Positions 8,684 through 18,038 of a stretch of 39,923 nucleotides of DNA are shown piece by piece. Position numbers and translations under genes: made by a program. The stretch lies in contig NZ_JAKMAJ010000022.1 in the NCBI RefSeq assembly GCF_022378355.1, forward strand, positions 1 to 39,923, in the 5' to 3' direction. Position 1 is the stretch's first letter, and every line of letters begins with the position of its first letter. The stretch comes from Brenneria bubanii (GTDB lineage Bacteria > Pseudomonadota > Gammaproteobacteria > Enterobacterales > Enterobacteriaceae). The notes below the pieces were generated by a model. That model was not told the origin of the DNA. It did not search any database and saw only the letters and a program-made list of their open reading frames with translations.

Positions 8684-9327
8684 TGCAACGTACTCAGCGT
8701 ACTGAACCGAGGGCGATAAAATACCGCGCTGACAATCTGTCTCTCGCCACCCAGCGTCTGCCAGAACGTCGAGCTCATGACAAACGGGGTATAATCATAA
8801 AAAACTTCCACCGTAATCACCGTATCGTTAATCGCCGCCGTTGGAAAACCCGCGGGCGGCGAAAGCCGCGAAGCCAAATCATGGGAATTGGCGCCGCCTT
8901 TATAGCTTCGCCGCCACTCAGGCGTCGTTTTCCAGGCTGGATTTTTACCATCATCATCCGCTTCAACCTTATACAGGCTGATCACCATGCCGCCGTTGCT
9001 CTGATAACTGAGCGGCGTCATCAGATCCGACGCGATAGTGTTATAGGTGCAAACCGAATTCGCCAACGTGCAATCGGAATTGTCGCGCAGCTCACGCTGC
9101 ATGGACAGGCTATTCGCCACCATAAATGCCGCTCGGTCCACTACCGACGCGGTTCTGAAATATTGATAAAACTCCCATGAAGCGATGATTACAAATACGC
9201 CAATAGGAATAATCAGCGCGGCTTCAACCGCCACCACGCCGCGGTTGTCTCGTCTGAAACGCCGCAGCGTATTCTGTATGCAACGTTGCCAAAAACGGGG
9301 GAAAAAATTCATCACTGATCTTCTCAT
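8680..9327 (-). CDS. tadF: TadF-like minor pseudopilin
   Basis: A 215-residue protein with an N-terminal prepilin-like segment: NRG, then VVAVEAALIIPIGVF, giving Glu at +5 after the predicted cleavage Gly. The rest is a periplasmic domain with a Cys pair (DC..SVC near 104-109). It follows tadE by three bases and overlaps tadG by four. In Tad systems TadE and TadF are processed by the same peptidase as Flp and are needed for pilus formation. The start is uncertain: ATG at 9327 or ATG at 9312 (MNFFPRF), neither with a strong ribosome site. Confidence 0.82.
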   Translation of the reverse strand: MRRSVMNFFPRFWQRCIQNTLRRFRRDNRGVVAVEAALIIPIGVFVIIASWEFYQYFRTASVVDRAAFMVANSLSMQRELRDNSDCTLANSVCTYNTIASDLMTPLSYQSNGGMVISLYKVEADDDGKNPAWKTTPEWRRSYKGGANSHDLASRLSPPAGFPTAAINDTVITVEVFYDYTPFVMSSTFWQTLGGERQIVSAVFYRPRFSTLSTLQ

Positions 9328-9330
9328 CGC

Positions 9331-9816
9331 TTATTCATTCTGGATCAGAATCACCCGCTCAAAACGAGCCCTGCTCAGTCCCAGCCAGTAAATAAACCCA
9401 GTCAGGCCGGGACGATCGAACCCCAGACGATAGATAACCATACTGCTTCGTCCGCCGGTATCGCACACCGGGGTATAGTTAGCGTCGTAAGCATCGCTGA
9501 ACGCATTATCCGCCCCCGGGGTATAGACTTTCGCCTCGGCATAAACCTTACTGTCGCTGCTGATCCAACTGGACAGAGTATCCTTCATCACCTTGTTTAC
9601 CGCCTGCTGGCAATCCCCAGTGATGCCAATACGTCCCATGCGCGCTACGCGATTCGCGGCCACATCCAGATGGGCGTCCGCCAGCATGATAAACGCCACT
9701 TCAATAGCCAGAAAGATCACCGCAAACAGCAGCGGCGCCACCAATGCGTACTCCAACGCCGTGATGCCCCGCTGGTTGCGAGCTAATCGCGACCAGCGCG
9801 TCCTCAAGCTACTCAT
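9331..9816 (-). CDS. tadE: TadE pseudopilin
   Basis: A 161-residue protein with the TadE N terminus: after RNQRG comes ITALEYALVAPLLF, with Glu at +5 and a membrane helix. A single periplasmic domain follows, with two Cys (GDCQQ, PVCDTGG). The ATG at 9816 overlaps the tadD stop by eight bases, which suggests coupled translation. A GTG at 9828 would add four residues. Predicted role: minor pseudopilin of the Flp pilus machine, matured by TadV. Confidence 0.86.
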   Translation of the reverse strand: MSSLRTRWSRLARNQRGITALEYALVAPLLFAVIFLAIEVAFIMLADAHLDVAANRVARMGRIGITGDCQQAVNKVMKDTLSSWISSDSKVYAEAKVYTPGADNAFSDAYDANYTPVCDTGGRSSMVIYRLGFDRPGLTGFIYWLGLSRARFERVILIQNE

Positions 9817-10600
9817 GGCTATCCGCACCGGATTGACCCATGCTTTGGCGCAGGTAGCGATAAAACACCAGATTATCCTGCACCATATCCTGCGACTGCG
9901 TGCTCATCAGGATATCTTCGGCGGCATCGTCCCGCCCCAACATGCCGTAAGCCAGCGCCAGGTTATCTCTCTCCTGAGGCAACTTGCCGGAAACGCCGTT
10001 CGTCCCCAGCAACGTGTTGATCGCATCTCGCGGTTTCCCATCAAGCGCCAGCGAGAGGCCCAGGTTATTGCGCAAACCGGTATCGTCAGGATATATCTGT
10101 AATCCTCGTCGGTAAGTACCCTGCGCCTGAAGGTGATCGCCGGCCAAATCATAGCTGACGCCGAGCCCGGACAACGCCAGCGCATTATCGGGGAATCGCG
10201 CGAGAATGGCCTGATAACGCGCGATGGCCTCCGGCAGATTACGTTGCCGAACCAGAATACGGGCCGGCCCTAACCAGGCATTAATGTTTTCCGGATCCAA
10301 CTGTTGCGCTTTGACATAGGCATTATTGGCTGCGCCAAACTCGCCCTGTAAAAAGTGGGTATCGGCCAAGCCGAGCCAAACCGCAACGACGCCGGGATTG
10401 CTTTGCACCAAACGGCTATAAATAGACATCGCCATCGTGACGTCCCCACTCTGTAATGCGCTGGAAGCAATGCGTAAATCGCCGGATTCCAACTCAGACT
10501 GGCTTTGAACTCGTTTGCCTGTCGGCAAGTGCATTGCCGTACATCCGGTGAGCAACGTCAATAAAACCAGCGCCATGACTGTTCGGCATTTACCGTTCAT
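9809..10600 (-). CDS. tadD: TadD, TPR lipoprotein of Tad pilus assembly
   Basis: A 263-residue predicted lipoprotein. The signal peptide ends in the lipobox LTGC with Cys20, and at least four tetratricopeptide repeats follow (for example AVWLGLADTHFLQGEFGAA and ALSGLGVSYDLAGDHLQA). In the family it acts in the periplasm as a pilotin or assembly factor, probably for the RcpA secretin. The start is well supported: GGAAGGG lies eight bases before the ATG. It lies 27 bases after tadC. Confidence 0.88.
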   Translation of the reverse strand: MNGKCRTVMALVLLTLLTGCTAMHLPTGKRVQSQSELESGDLRIASSALQSGDVTMAMSIYSRLVQSNPGVVAVWLGLADTHFLQGEFGAANNAYVKAQQLDPENINAWLGPARILVRQRNLPEAIARYQAILARFPDNALALSGLGVSYDLAGDHLQAQGTYRRGLQIYPDDTGLRNNLGLSLALDGKPRDAINTLLGTNGVSGKLPQERDNLALAYGMLGRDDAAEDILMSTQSQDMVQDNLVFYRYLRQSMGQSGADSHE

Positions 10601-10627
10601 CGGTATTTCCCTTCCGTTGTATTTTCA

Positions 10628-11563
10628 TTATTGTTGCTGTGAAAAAAAGGCCATCAGCCCCAATACCGCAGGTCCCGCCGCCACAATTAATACCGTGGGC
10701 AGAATAAACAGCATCATCGGCAGCGTAATTTTGACCGCCAGTTTGGCCGCGCTCTCCTCAAGACGCATCATTCTGGCGGTACGCTCAGTCCGAGCCAGAA
10801 TACGCAACGCCTGAGTGATCGACGTACCGTACTGACGGGATTGCAGCAGGGTGTTCACCAGCGTGTTCATTGATTCCAACCCCGTGCGCTGCGCCAGACG
10901 CTTCAGTACAATCTCCGTATCATTGCTGATCTGCAATTCGCCCGAGGTTAAGCGCAATTCATCAGCCAGTGCCGGACAGACAGCATCGATTTCCTCAGCA
11001 ACGCGATGAATCGCACTATTCAACCCCAGGCCGGCATTGGTGCAAATCACCAGTAAATCGAGCGCATCCGGCAACGCCTGTTGGATCACCTGTTGACGCC
11101 GCACCACCATCCTGTCCAGCGAAATTCGGGGCAACAGCATGCCGAGATATACCGCCAGCAGGCAGAGCACTACGCCGTAGATACGTTGACCATCCAGCAA
11201 CGGCCAGATAAACACGACCACCGCCGCCAATAACGCCGCTATCGATAACAGCGCCAGCGCAACGACGCTCATCAGCGCCTGTGGACTACGGTATCCGGCA
11301 GAGATCAGTTTCGCGGCGATTTCCGTACGCTGAGCGACGCTGAACAGCGGGGCGAACTTGCCGATCGGGTGCAACACCCTAAGCAGCCGGTGAGTCAGCC
11401 GATTCTGAACAAGTTGCTTCGGCCCAACCTGCTGACTGCCTTTACGCATTACTTCACTGCGCATACGCGCGGCAAGTCTGGCCTGTCGGCTGGTGCGGGC
11501 ATAGAGATAAAGCGCCACGCCAATCACCGCGCACAACAGAGAAATCAGATGCAGCAGAACCAT
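10628..11563 (-). CDS. tadC: TadC, inner membrane platform protein (GspF/T2SF domain)
   Basis: A 311-residue polytopic membrane protein with a T2SF/GspF domain (VRRQQVIQQALPDALDLLVIC, GLGLNSAIHRVAEE) and a C-terminal pair of membrane segments. With TadB it forms the platform on which the TadA ATPase acts. I chose the ATG at 11563 because GGAGG, inside the last codons of tadB, lies six bases upstream. A longer reading frame from 11584 lacks such a site. The stop of tadB and this start are one base apart. Confidence 0.9.
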   Translation of the reverse strand: MVLLHLISLLCAVIGVALYLYARTSRQARLAARMRSEVMRKGSQQVGPKQLVQNRLTHRLLRVLHPIGKFAPLFSVAQRTEIAAKLISAGYRSPQALMSVVALALLSIAALLAAVVVFIWPLLDGQRIYGVVLCLLAVYLGMLLPRISLDRMVVRRQQVIQQALPDALDLLVICTNAGLGLNSAIHRVAEEIDAVCPALADELRLTSGELQISNDTEIVLKRLAQRTGLESMNTLVNTLLQSRQYGTSITQALRILARTERTARMMRLEESAAKLAVKITLPMMLFILPTVLIVAAGPAVLGLMAFFSQQQ

Positions 11564-11564
11564 T

Positions 11565-12548
11565 TCAGACCTCCATGCTGGCAATCTTGCGAATGGATAG
11601 CGTGCCCAGCGTCAGCATAATGCCCGCCACCCACAGCAGGTTTTGTCCTGTTGAGGTTTCAAACAGCACCAGAATGTAATCGGGGTTGAGAATGAACAGC
11701 GCGGCGGAGATAAAAAAGGGCAGCACGGTCAGAATCATGCCGGATAAGCGCCCCTCGGCGGTCATCGCCTTGGTTTTCAACCTCAGGTCGCGCCGGGCGC
11801 GAATAATGCCGGACAGATTATCGAGCGCCTCGACCAGCGAACCACCGGTATCCCGTTGCAAGGAAAGGCAAACGGCGAAAAAAGCGAAATCAGGCAACTC
11901 AATACGCAGCACCGCATCATCCATCACGTCCTGAATATCGTTCCCCAACAGCAGACTGTCGCCCATGCGGCGAAATTCCGGCCCAAGCGGCGCATTAAAA
12001 TGTTCGCCGACATTACGAATGGATTGCACAACAGGGATCCCCGCCTGGCTGGCGCGGGTAATGGAGTCCATGGCATCCGATAGCTGGCTAAGGAATTTGA
12101 CCTGGAAGCGATCCACCTGCTTGCGGTAGAGGATAATGGCGACCGCCAGCGGCGCGAGCAATAGGGATGCGGGTACGCTCCACCATGATATCGGGACGAC
12201 GCCAAAGAGCAACAGCAGGATGGCTAACGCCAGCGTCGCCAACACGGCGCCGATCAGTACTCTGCTGCCCTGGCGTCCGCCAACGGTATCAAGCCGGTTG
12301 AAATAGTAACCTAGCGTCCCCATCGCCTTACGCCGCCGATAGCGGCGCGCATCGGTCTGCGCCCGCTCCAGATCCTGCAGAATTTTCTGACGTGAGACCT
12401 GTCGCGAGACGCCGGTAACATCTTTCAATCGCTGTCGAATACGAGCGCCTGCGCGACGGCGCAGCACATCCATCAATATCATTATCGCCAGCCCGAGCAG
12501 CACGAAGAAGGCAAAGCACACTATCATGACGATGTCGGCCAGGCTCAT
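11565..12548 (-). CDS. tadB: TadB, inner membrane platform protein (GspF/T2SF domain)
   Basis: A 327-residue integral membrane protein with an N-terminal helix, then paired helices near 105-145 and a T2SF domain (FLSQLSDAMDSITRASQAGIPVVQSI). C-terminal helices lie near 270-315. Partner of TadC in the Flp pilus platform. It overlaps tadA by four bases (ATGA). The gene order tadA-tadB-tadC is that of canonical Tad loci. Confidence 0.9.
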   Translation of the reverse strand: MSLADIVMIVCFAFFVLLGLAIMILMDVLRRRAGARIRQRLKDVTGVSRQVSRQKILQDLERAQTDARRYRRRKAMGTLGYYFNRLDTVGGRQGSRVLIGAVLATLALAILLLLFGVVPISWWSVPASLLLAPLAVAIILYRKQVDRFQVKFLSQLSDAMDSITRASQAGIPVVQSIRNVGEHFNAPLGPEFRRMGDSLLLGNDIQDVMDDAVLRIELPDFAFFAVCLSLQRDTGGSLVEALDNLSGIIRARRDLRLKTKAMTAEGRLSGMILTVLPFFISAALFILNPDYILVLFETSTGQNLLWVAGIMLTLGTLSIRKIASMEV

Positions 12549-13987
12549 GGATGCATCGCCTCCAGAAGTGCGGTTTCCATACCGAAATAACGTGCTCGCT
12601 CGGCAAAAATTGGCCGCATGCCGCTACTGTCATAGGTGCCTTTTACTTCATCATCATAGGCACCGGAATCATAGTTGAAACGGAACAGCTCCTGCATCAC
12701 GATAACATCGCCCTCCATGCCCGCCAGCTCGGTAATACTGGTGATACGCCGGCTGCCATCGCGCATGCGTTCAACCTGCACAATCATGTGTACCGCGCTG
12801 GAAATCTGTCGGCGAATGGAATATAGGGGCAAATTGCCATTGGCCATCAATACCATGCTTTCTAGACGGATCACGGCGTCTCGTGGGTTATTAGCATGCA
12901 ATGTCGTCATTGAACCATCATGACCGGTGTTCATTGCCTGCAAAACATCCAGCGCCTCGGCGCCGCGAGTCTCCCCCAAAATGATTCGGTCCGGTCGCAT
13001 ACGCAAGGCGTTACGCACCAAATCCCCCTGCGTTATCTTTCCGCCGCCTTCGAGGTTAGCCGGACGGGTTTCCAGCCGTAATACATGCGGCTGCTGTAGC
13101 TGTAACTCCGCAGCATCCTCAACGGTAATGATACGTTCGGACTCGGAAATAAAGCGCGACAGCGCATTAAGCAACGTGGTTTTCCCCGACCCGGTACCGC
13201 CGGAAATCAGGATATTGAGCCGACTGGCGGCGGCGATTTCCAGCACCCGAACCATCGCCGGGGACAAACTGCCTTTCGCCGCCAATCGCTGTAATGTCAG
13301 ATTCTTACGCGAAAACTTACGAATCGAGATCGAGGCGCCATCAATCGCCAACGGCGGCAAAATCACATTGACGCGGCTCCCATCGGCCAGACGCGCATCC
13401 ACCATCGGGCTGCTTTCATCCACCCGCCGACCGACCGATGAGGCAATACGCTGCGCAACGCTGACCACATGCGCGTTATCGCGAAATTTCAGCGGCGTGA
13501 GTTCCAGCTTGCCGAAACGCTCCACATAAATCTGATCCGGACCATTCACCATGATGTCGGAAACAGAATCATCCTGAAGTAACGGCTCGATAGGCCCGAC
13601 GCCGAACATGTCATTAAGGATTTCCTGTCCCATGAGCTTCTGTTCGGTTTGCGTCATCGCCATGCTTTCAGCAACGACCGTTTCCGCAATGATCGTTTCT
13701 ACATCAAGTCTGACCTCGTCACGCGTACGCTGTAATGCGCTGGATACATCTATCGTGGCAAAAACCGTCTGGCGTATCCGGGCGTAGTGAACGGAGCGAA
13801 CGACCGTATCCTCGTTACCCGTCGAGCGAAACGCCGCCGGTGCCAACTCTTTGATCGAAGCCACCGCTTGGGGACTCACCGCATCATTAACTTTTTTGCC
13901 GTACTCCCGCTCGCCCGACGCCGGTATGGTTTCGCGTGGCGGCGATATCTCGGCCGGCGCTACTGGTTGTTTTCGGCCAAAACTCAT
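12545..13987 (-). CDS. tadA: TadA/CpaF-type pilus assembly ATPase
   Basis: A 480-residue cytoplasmic secretion ATPase. Walker A is GGTGSGKTT at 263-271, the Asp box is ITVEDAAELQ near 287-296, Walker B is RPDRIILGETRG, and the His box is TGHDGSMTTLHANN. All key elements are intact. It powers Flp pilus extension through TadB and TadC, and possibly retraction. The poorly conserved first 60 residues are usual for the family. It overlaps tadZ and tadB by four bases on either side. Confidence 0.95.
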   Translation of the reverse strand: MSFGRKQPVAPAEISPPRETIPASGEREYGKKVNDAVSPQAVASIKELAPAAFRSTGNEDTVVRSVHYARIRQTVFATIDVSSALQRTRDEVRLDVETIIAETVVAESMAMTQTEQKLMGQEILNDMFGVGPIEPLLQDDSVSDIMVNGPDQIYVERFGKLELTPLKFRDNAHVVSVAQRIASSVGRRVDESSPMVDARLADGSRVNVILPPLAIDGASISIRKFSRKNLTLQRLAAKGSLSPAMVRVLEIAAASRLNILISGGTGSGKTTLLNALSRFISESERIITVEDAAELQLQQPHVLRLETRPANLEGGGKITQGDLVRNALRMRPDRIILGETRGAEALDVLQAMNTGHDGSMTTLHANNPRDAVIRLESMVLMANGNLPLYSIRRQISSAVHMIVQVERMRDGSRRITSITELAGMEGDVIVMQELFRFNYDSGAYDDEVKGTYDSSGMRPIFAERARYFGMETALLEAMHP

Positions 13988-15192
13988 GACGACCTCTTAA
14001 GACTCAGCGATGACCACCATGCTGTTTTAGGTTTGTTCGCCGCTTCACCGGTCAGGATGCTGGCAAGCTGTTTTATTCCCTGGGCAAACTCACTGCGTTC
14101 CGGCAGCGGCTCCGCCAGATTTTCCGACAGCGACAGCGATTGCGCGTCATAACCGATCTGTACCGCGATCGGCAGATCCACCGTTTTCATAAAATCGCTG
14201 CTATTGACCTTATTGCGGTTCAACGGCTGCGGCTGGTTTACGATGTTATACACCGTCGCCGGATTGGGATGGGCTTCGATATGACGCGTCAGCTTCACCA
14301 GAGTTCTGGCCGAGTAGACGGATTGTTCCGCCACGACGCAGGCCAGACTGGCATGGTAAAAGGCCTCAGATGCCAGCGCGCCGCCGCGCTGCGGCACATC
14401 CAATACCACGTAATGAAAATGCTGACTCAGCGTCGTCAGTAATTCCCCCAGAATGCCCTCCGCCGCCTCATAAGGCTCCATATAATCCAGTTCGGATCCC
14501 AGCGCGTATAATCGGTTATCCGCCGTGCTTAACGTCCGTTCCAGATATTGAAGGTCCAGGCGATCGACATTTCCCATGATCTCAACCAGCGAATTGCCGC
14601 CCGAGAGTCCCAGCATGCTGATGCCGCCGCCGCCGTAAAAATCAAGATCGATATAAACCACACGTCGGTGAGCGCCGCCGGCGGATAGCTGTCTGGCCAA
14701 ATGCACCGCGACGCTGGTCGCGCCCACGCCTCCGCGCGTACCAACCACCGCAATAGACTTACCCAGCCGCCGCTGCCGAACCGGATTATGATCGTTATCT
14801 TCCAGAACCCGACGTAACAGCTCGGCGCCCAGCGGCTTTACCAGATAATCTTGCACGCCACGCTGCAACAGGTTGCGATAGAGCCCGATATCATTACGAT
14901 CGCCCACGACATAGACCTGAACAGAAGGCTCGCAGGCATTGGCAAGCCGATCCAGTTCATCCAGCGGCCCACTGGATCCGGAAATATCCACCAATAACCG
15001 CTGAGGCGAGCGCCCCATTTTCTTCAGCCAGGCAATCGCATCGTCAATACTGCCACGTTCAACCCGGCTGTCTGCCACCGTGCTGGCCTTAAGAAAACGA
15101 GTCAGTTCCTCTTTGCTATCCATATCTAGAACAAAGGCTGCAACGCTCACTACTCGCAGTTCACTGCGCTCTTTATCACCCAATACACTCAT
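13984..15192 (-). CDS. tadZ: TadZ/CpaE-type pilus localisation ATPase
   Basis: A 402-residue protein with an N-terminal receiver-like domain (about 15-130; RLLVDISG, YVVGDRND, DYLVKPLG) and a C-terminal MinD/ParA-like ATPase domain. The deviant Walker A reads GTRGGVGATS at 151-160, with Arg and Ala where ParA proteins have the two lysines, so ATP turnover may be weak or absent. In the family TadZ/CpaE marks the cell pole and recruits the pilus machine. The receiver-like domain may not be phosphorylated. The ATG at 15192 has GGAT upstream; the 3' end overlaps tadA. Confidence 0.88.
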   Translation of the reverse strand: MSVLGDKERSELRVVSVAAFVLDMDSKEELTRFLKASTVADSRVERGSIDDAIAWLKKMGRSPQRLLVDISGSSGPLDELDRLANACEPSVQVYVVGDRNDIGLYRNLLQRGVQDYLVKPLGAELLRRVLEDNDHNPVRQRRLGKSIAVVGTRGGVGATSVAVHLARQLSAGGAHRRVVYIDLDFYGGGGISMLGLSGGNSLVEIMGNVDRLDLQYLERTLSTADNRLYALGSELDYMEPYEAAEGILGELLTTLSQHFHYVVLDVPQRGGALASEAFYHASLACVVAEQSVYSARTLVKLTRHIEAHPNPATVYNIVNQPQPLNRNKVNSSDFMKTVDLPIAVQIGYDAQSLSLSENLAEPLPERSEFAQGIKQLASILTGEAANKPKTAWWSSLSLKRSS

Positions 15193-15206
15193 AATCCGTA
15201 TCCGTG

Positions 15207-15620
15207 TTAATCGCTTGTTTTCGCCGTAGACTCGGTTTGACGCAGTGGCTCAACTTTATTCTCGCGATAGCGGGTTATCGACAGCGCCGCCGCATCAGCC
15301 TGCATACCGCTATACTGACGCGGGGCCGCCAAATCCTGGGGGCGAGCCAGACTGGCAGCCAGATTCGTGTAAGTCGCGCAGCCAAACGCAATCCGCCAGC
15401 GGCCGTTATCCTCCCAGTCCCGACCAGGTTGCAGCATGCTCTGGCAGTCAGGCGCAACCGCTACCCACTCCTTACCACGCTGCTGCAACTTGATTGAAGA
15501 CACATCCGGCATGCCGTCATCATCCTGCTGCCATGAGCTACAGCCGGACGACAGTGCTATCGCCGCGCTGATAGGCAATAAGACAAGATATCGACGCAGC
15601 CCGCTAAACATAACCATCAT
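15207..15620 (-). CDS. RcpB/CpaD-family pilus assembly lipoprotein
   Basis: A 137-residue predicted lipoprotein: hydrophobic signal followed by SSGC, a lipobox with Ser instead of Leu at -3. The C-terminal part has the CpaD-like run NLAASLARPQDLAAPRQ followed by ITRYR. It lies between the secretin gene and tadZ, the usual place for this component, and should sit at the outer membrane with the secretin. AGGGAG lies four bases before the ATG at 15620 and seven before the ATG at 15617, so either start is possible. Confidence 0.78.
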   Translation of the reverse strand: MMVMFSGLRRYLVLLPISAAIALSSGCSSWQQDDDGMPDVSSIKLQQRGKEWVAVAPDCQSMLQPGRDWEDNGRWRIAFGCATYTNLAASLARPQDLAAPRQYSGMQADAAALSITRYRENKVEPLRQTESTAKTSD

Positions 15621-15665
15621 CACACTCCCTTTGGTTTTTGGACAAACATCCGCAGCAGTGAAGCG

Positions 15666-17024
15666 TTAATAGACAAACCCAGCTGAGCCCGTCAAACGAG
15701 GAACTTTATTCTGCAAGGGGTCAACGCCCGTTTTTTTATTCAAAATATATTCGATATCGGAATTAGCTCTCATGCTATCCAATGGCGTCGCGAGTTGGTC
15801 GGCGGTAGTCGGGCGTACCAGATACGGCGTGACGATGACCACCAGTTCGCTTTTATTGTTTTGGTAATTAGAAGAAGAAAACAGCTTGCCCAGCACCGGA
15901 ATAGAGCCCAGTCCGGGCACTTTGGAAAGCACATCGCTGACGTTGTTCTGTAATAATCCGCCGATGGCGAAACTCTGCCCGCTGGCCAGTTCCACCGTGG
16001 TTTCCACCCGCCGCACAGAGATGCCGGGAATGCTCAATCCATCGACCACAATGCTGCTGTTGGCATCGATCTCGCTGATTTCAGGCCGCACCTTAAGGCT
16101 GATACGATCATCCGATAGCACCGTCGGGGTAAAGTCGAGGGCGACGCCAAAGGGCTTGAATTCGATGGTGGTGGTATCCGATTCCTGTCTGACCGGCACG
16201 GGGAATTCTCCGCCCGCAAGGAAGCTGGCGGTTTGACCGGAAACTGCGGTCAGATTGGGCTCAGCCAGGATGCTGATCAACCCTTCTTTATCCAGCGCGT
16301 CAATCATGGTTTCAACCGAGGTACTGCCTGACTTGAAGCCGCCGACGGCGCCATAGCTATTGGCCGCTCGGCTATAGGTTGTTACGCCGGTAGTGCTATT
16401 GGTCGATGCGAAATCGCGTAATCCGCTCACTCCCAGCAAAAAGTTCCCCGGGCTGGACAGCACCTCCCAGTTAACGCCCAGTTGCTGAGTGACCGACCGC
16501 GAGACTTCAGTAACCCGCACGCGCAGATGAACCTGTACCGGGCTGGAAATCGTCATTTGGTTAAGCAACTCGTCTTTTTCCCCCAGATAAGGGCGAATAG
16601 TACGGTTAACGGCCTCGATTGTTTCGGCATTAGGTACGGAGCCAGCCACCATAATCGAGCCTGGAGACGACGTCAGCGTCAGACGCAGTTTCGGAAAACG
16701 CTGACGTAAGGTTGTCTGTACCTCAGACAGATTATGTCTCACCACAATCGTACGCTGGATCATGCGCTTACCGCTGTTATCCAGAACGTACAGGGATGTG
16801 GTGCCGACGCGTTTACCCAACACCAGCACCGCGCCGGGAGTGGGCGACTGAACGTCGGCAATCGCCGGATCGGCCACGAAGACCGAAGCCATATCATCGG
16901 AGACGTTAATCAACTCCCCCGCGCCGACGGACAACGTCATTGTTTGTAGCGCCCTGGCGGGCACGCTTAATAATAGGCCGGCCAGCGCCAGCACCAACAT
17001 ATGCCATGAAATTCTAGCGAGCAT
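15666..17024 (-). CDS. rcpA: RcpA/CpaC-type outer membrane secretin
   Basis: A 452-residue secretin. It has a signal peptide ending near ARA-LQT, an N-terminal pilus-secretin domain (DPAIADVQSPTPGAVLVLGKRVGTT), and a BON-like segment near 105-165. The conserved secretin barrel covers about 250-415 (EPNLTAVSGQTASFLAGGEFPVP, VPGLGSIPVLGKLF). It forms the outer membrane ring through which the Flp pilus exits. The ATG at 17024 lies inside the end of rcpC (11-base overlap), with AGGAG ten bases upstream. A TTG at 17033 is too close to that site. Confidence 0.93.
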   Translation of the reverse strand: MLARISWHMLVLALAGLLLSVPARALQTMTLSVGAGELINVSDDMASVFVADPAIADVQSPTPGAVLVLGKRVGTTSLYVLDNSGKRMIQRTIVVRHNLSEVQTTLRQRFPKLRLTLTSSPGSIMVAGSVPNAETIEAVNRTIRPYLGEKDELLNQMTISSPVQVHLRVRVTEVSRSVTQQLGVNWEVLSSPGNFLLGVSGLRDFASTNSTTGVTTYSRAANSYGAVGGFKSGSTSVETMIDALDKEGLISILAEPNLTAVSGQTASFLAGGEFPVPVRQESDTTTIEFKPFGVALDFTPTVLSDDRISLKVRPEISEIDANSSIVVDGLSIPGISVRRVETTVELASGQSFAIGGLLQNNVSDVLSKVPGLGSIPVLGKLFSSSNYQNNKSELVVIVTPYLVRPTTADQLATPLDSMRANSDIEYILNKKTGVDPLQNKVPRLTGSAGFVY

Positions 17025-17955
17025 AAGTGTCAAACTCCTGTTCCTGACGTTGACTGCCGCGCATGATGATCACTCGTTGTGATCTAGGCGGACTGATTTT
17101 CCCTTTCGAGTCTGATGCCGATGCTTCATACTCTCTGGCGCCCAACGCGCGGGAAACATCCCCGCCCCACACCGGACGGTTTTCACTACCGCGCGTGCTG
17201 TCCCATGCCACCACGGAAGCCGTTGCGCCCTGCTCATCAGCTTGAGCGCCCGTATTTCGATCTTCTAATGCGAAACTACGCAACGCCATCGACAGGCTGC
17301 CTAGCTGCGCCGCCACGGTAACGGCTTCGGCAGCGCGCGGCGCCACCTCGACGGTCATGGTTCGGGCCCGGTTTGTCTTACCGTTCTCCTCCGTCTGGCG
17401 CTGGATACTTGAACCGACGGCAATGATGCGCGCCCGCTCGACAACCGTTTCACTCACCACCAGTCGCGTATTGCTACTGTTGTGATTATTTTCCTGCTGG
17501 TTGAGTTTCTGGGTCAGAATGATATCGACAAAATCCCCGGGTTGAATCAGTCCGGCATTGCCGGAAACGTCATCCACCGGTACTGAAACGGCACGCATTC
17601 CCGGCTTTAACACCGCAGCCAGAAAGCCCGGGGCGTCCGGACGAATAATATTGCCGGCCAGAATTAACTCGCCTGAGGCTAACGGCTTACGTAACAGCGC
17701 CCCATTCAGATTGGCGGCGGTGCTGCCTTCACGCAGAGCCCCCTCCGGTACCTTGCCTGAGGAATAGGCCTTCCAGCCTAAGTCACCCTCTCGCAACAAT
17801 AATCCGGCCGGTAAATCAGCAACCGCAACCCGGACCTGATCCAGTTTTTCCGGCGGCGGACTGGCATTTTGGCTACTGACAAACCATATGCGTGCGACTA
17901 CGGCCAGCATCGCCGCCGCAAGCAGAATCAAAGCAAATTTCAATACTGAAGACAT
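17014..17955 (-). CDS. rcpC: RcpC/CpaB-type pilus assembly protein
   Basis: A 313-residue periplasmic protein with an N-terminal membrane anchor (about 5-27) and an SAF domain (about 44-110; VRVAVADLPAGLLLREGDL, LRKPLASGELIL). An RcpC-type domain follows (GMRAVSVPVDDVSGNAGLIQPGDFVDIILT). The family works with the secretin, possibly binding peptidoglycan. The ATG at 17955 has GGGAG ten bases upstream. It overlaps rcpA by 11 bases. Confidence 0.9.
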   Translation of the reverse strand: MSSVLKFALILLAAAMLAVVARIWFVSSQNASPPPEKLDQVRVAVADLPAGLLLREGDLGWKAYSSGKVPEGALREGSTAANLNGALLRKPLASGELILAGNIIRPDAPGFLAAVLKPGMRAVSVPVDDVSGNAGLIQPGDFVDIILTQKLNQQENNHNSSNTRLVVSETVVERARIIAVGSSIQRQTEENGKTNRARTMTVEVAPRAAEAVTVAAQLGSLSMALRSFALEDRNTGAQADEQGATASVVAWDSTRGSENRPVWGGDVSRALGAREYEASASDSKGKISPPRSQRVIIMRGSQRQEQEFDTYAR

Positions 17956-18038
17956 CAACAGGCCACTCCCGGCTTGATGATCAGATGGCTGAAAAAGCGA
18001 CCTGTCGTTGAAAAACCTACGGTCGGACAGATAGTGGG

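Noticed and set aside
12927-13529. Plus-strand ORF of 200 codons
   Set aside because: It is antisense to tadA, whose Walker and His boxes lie in this interval.
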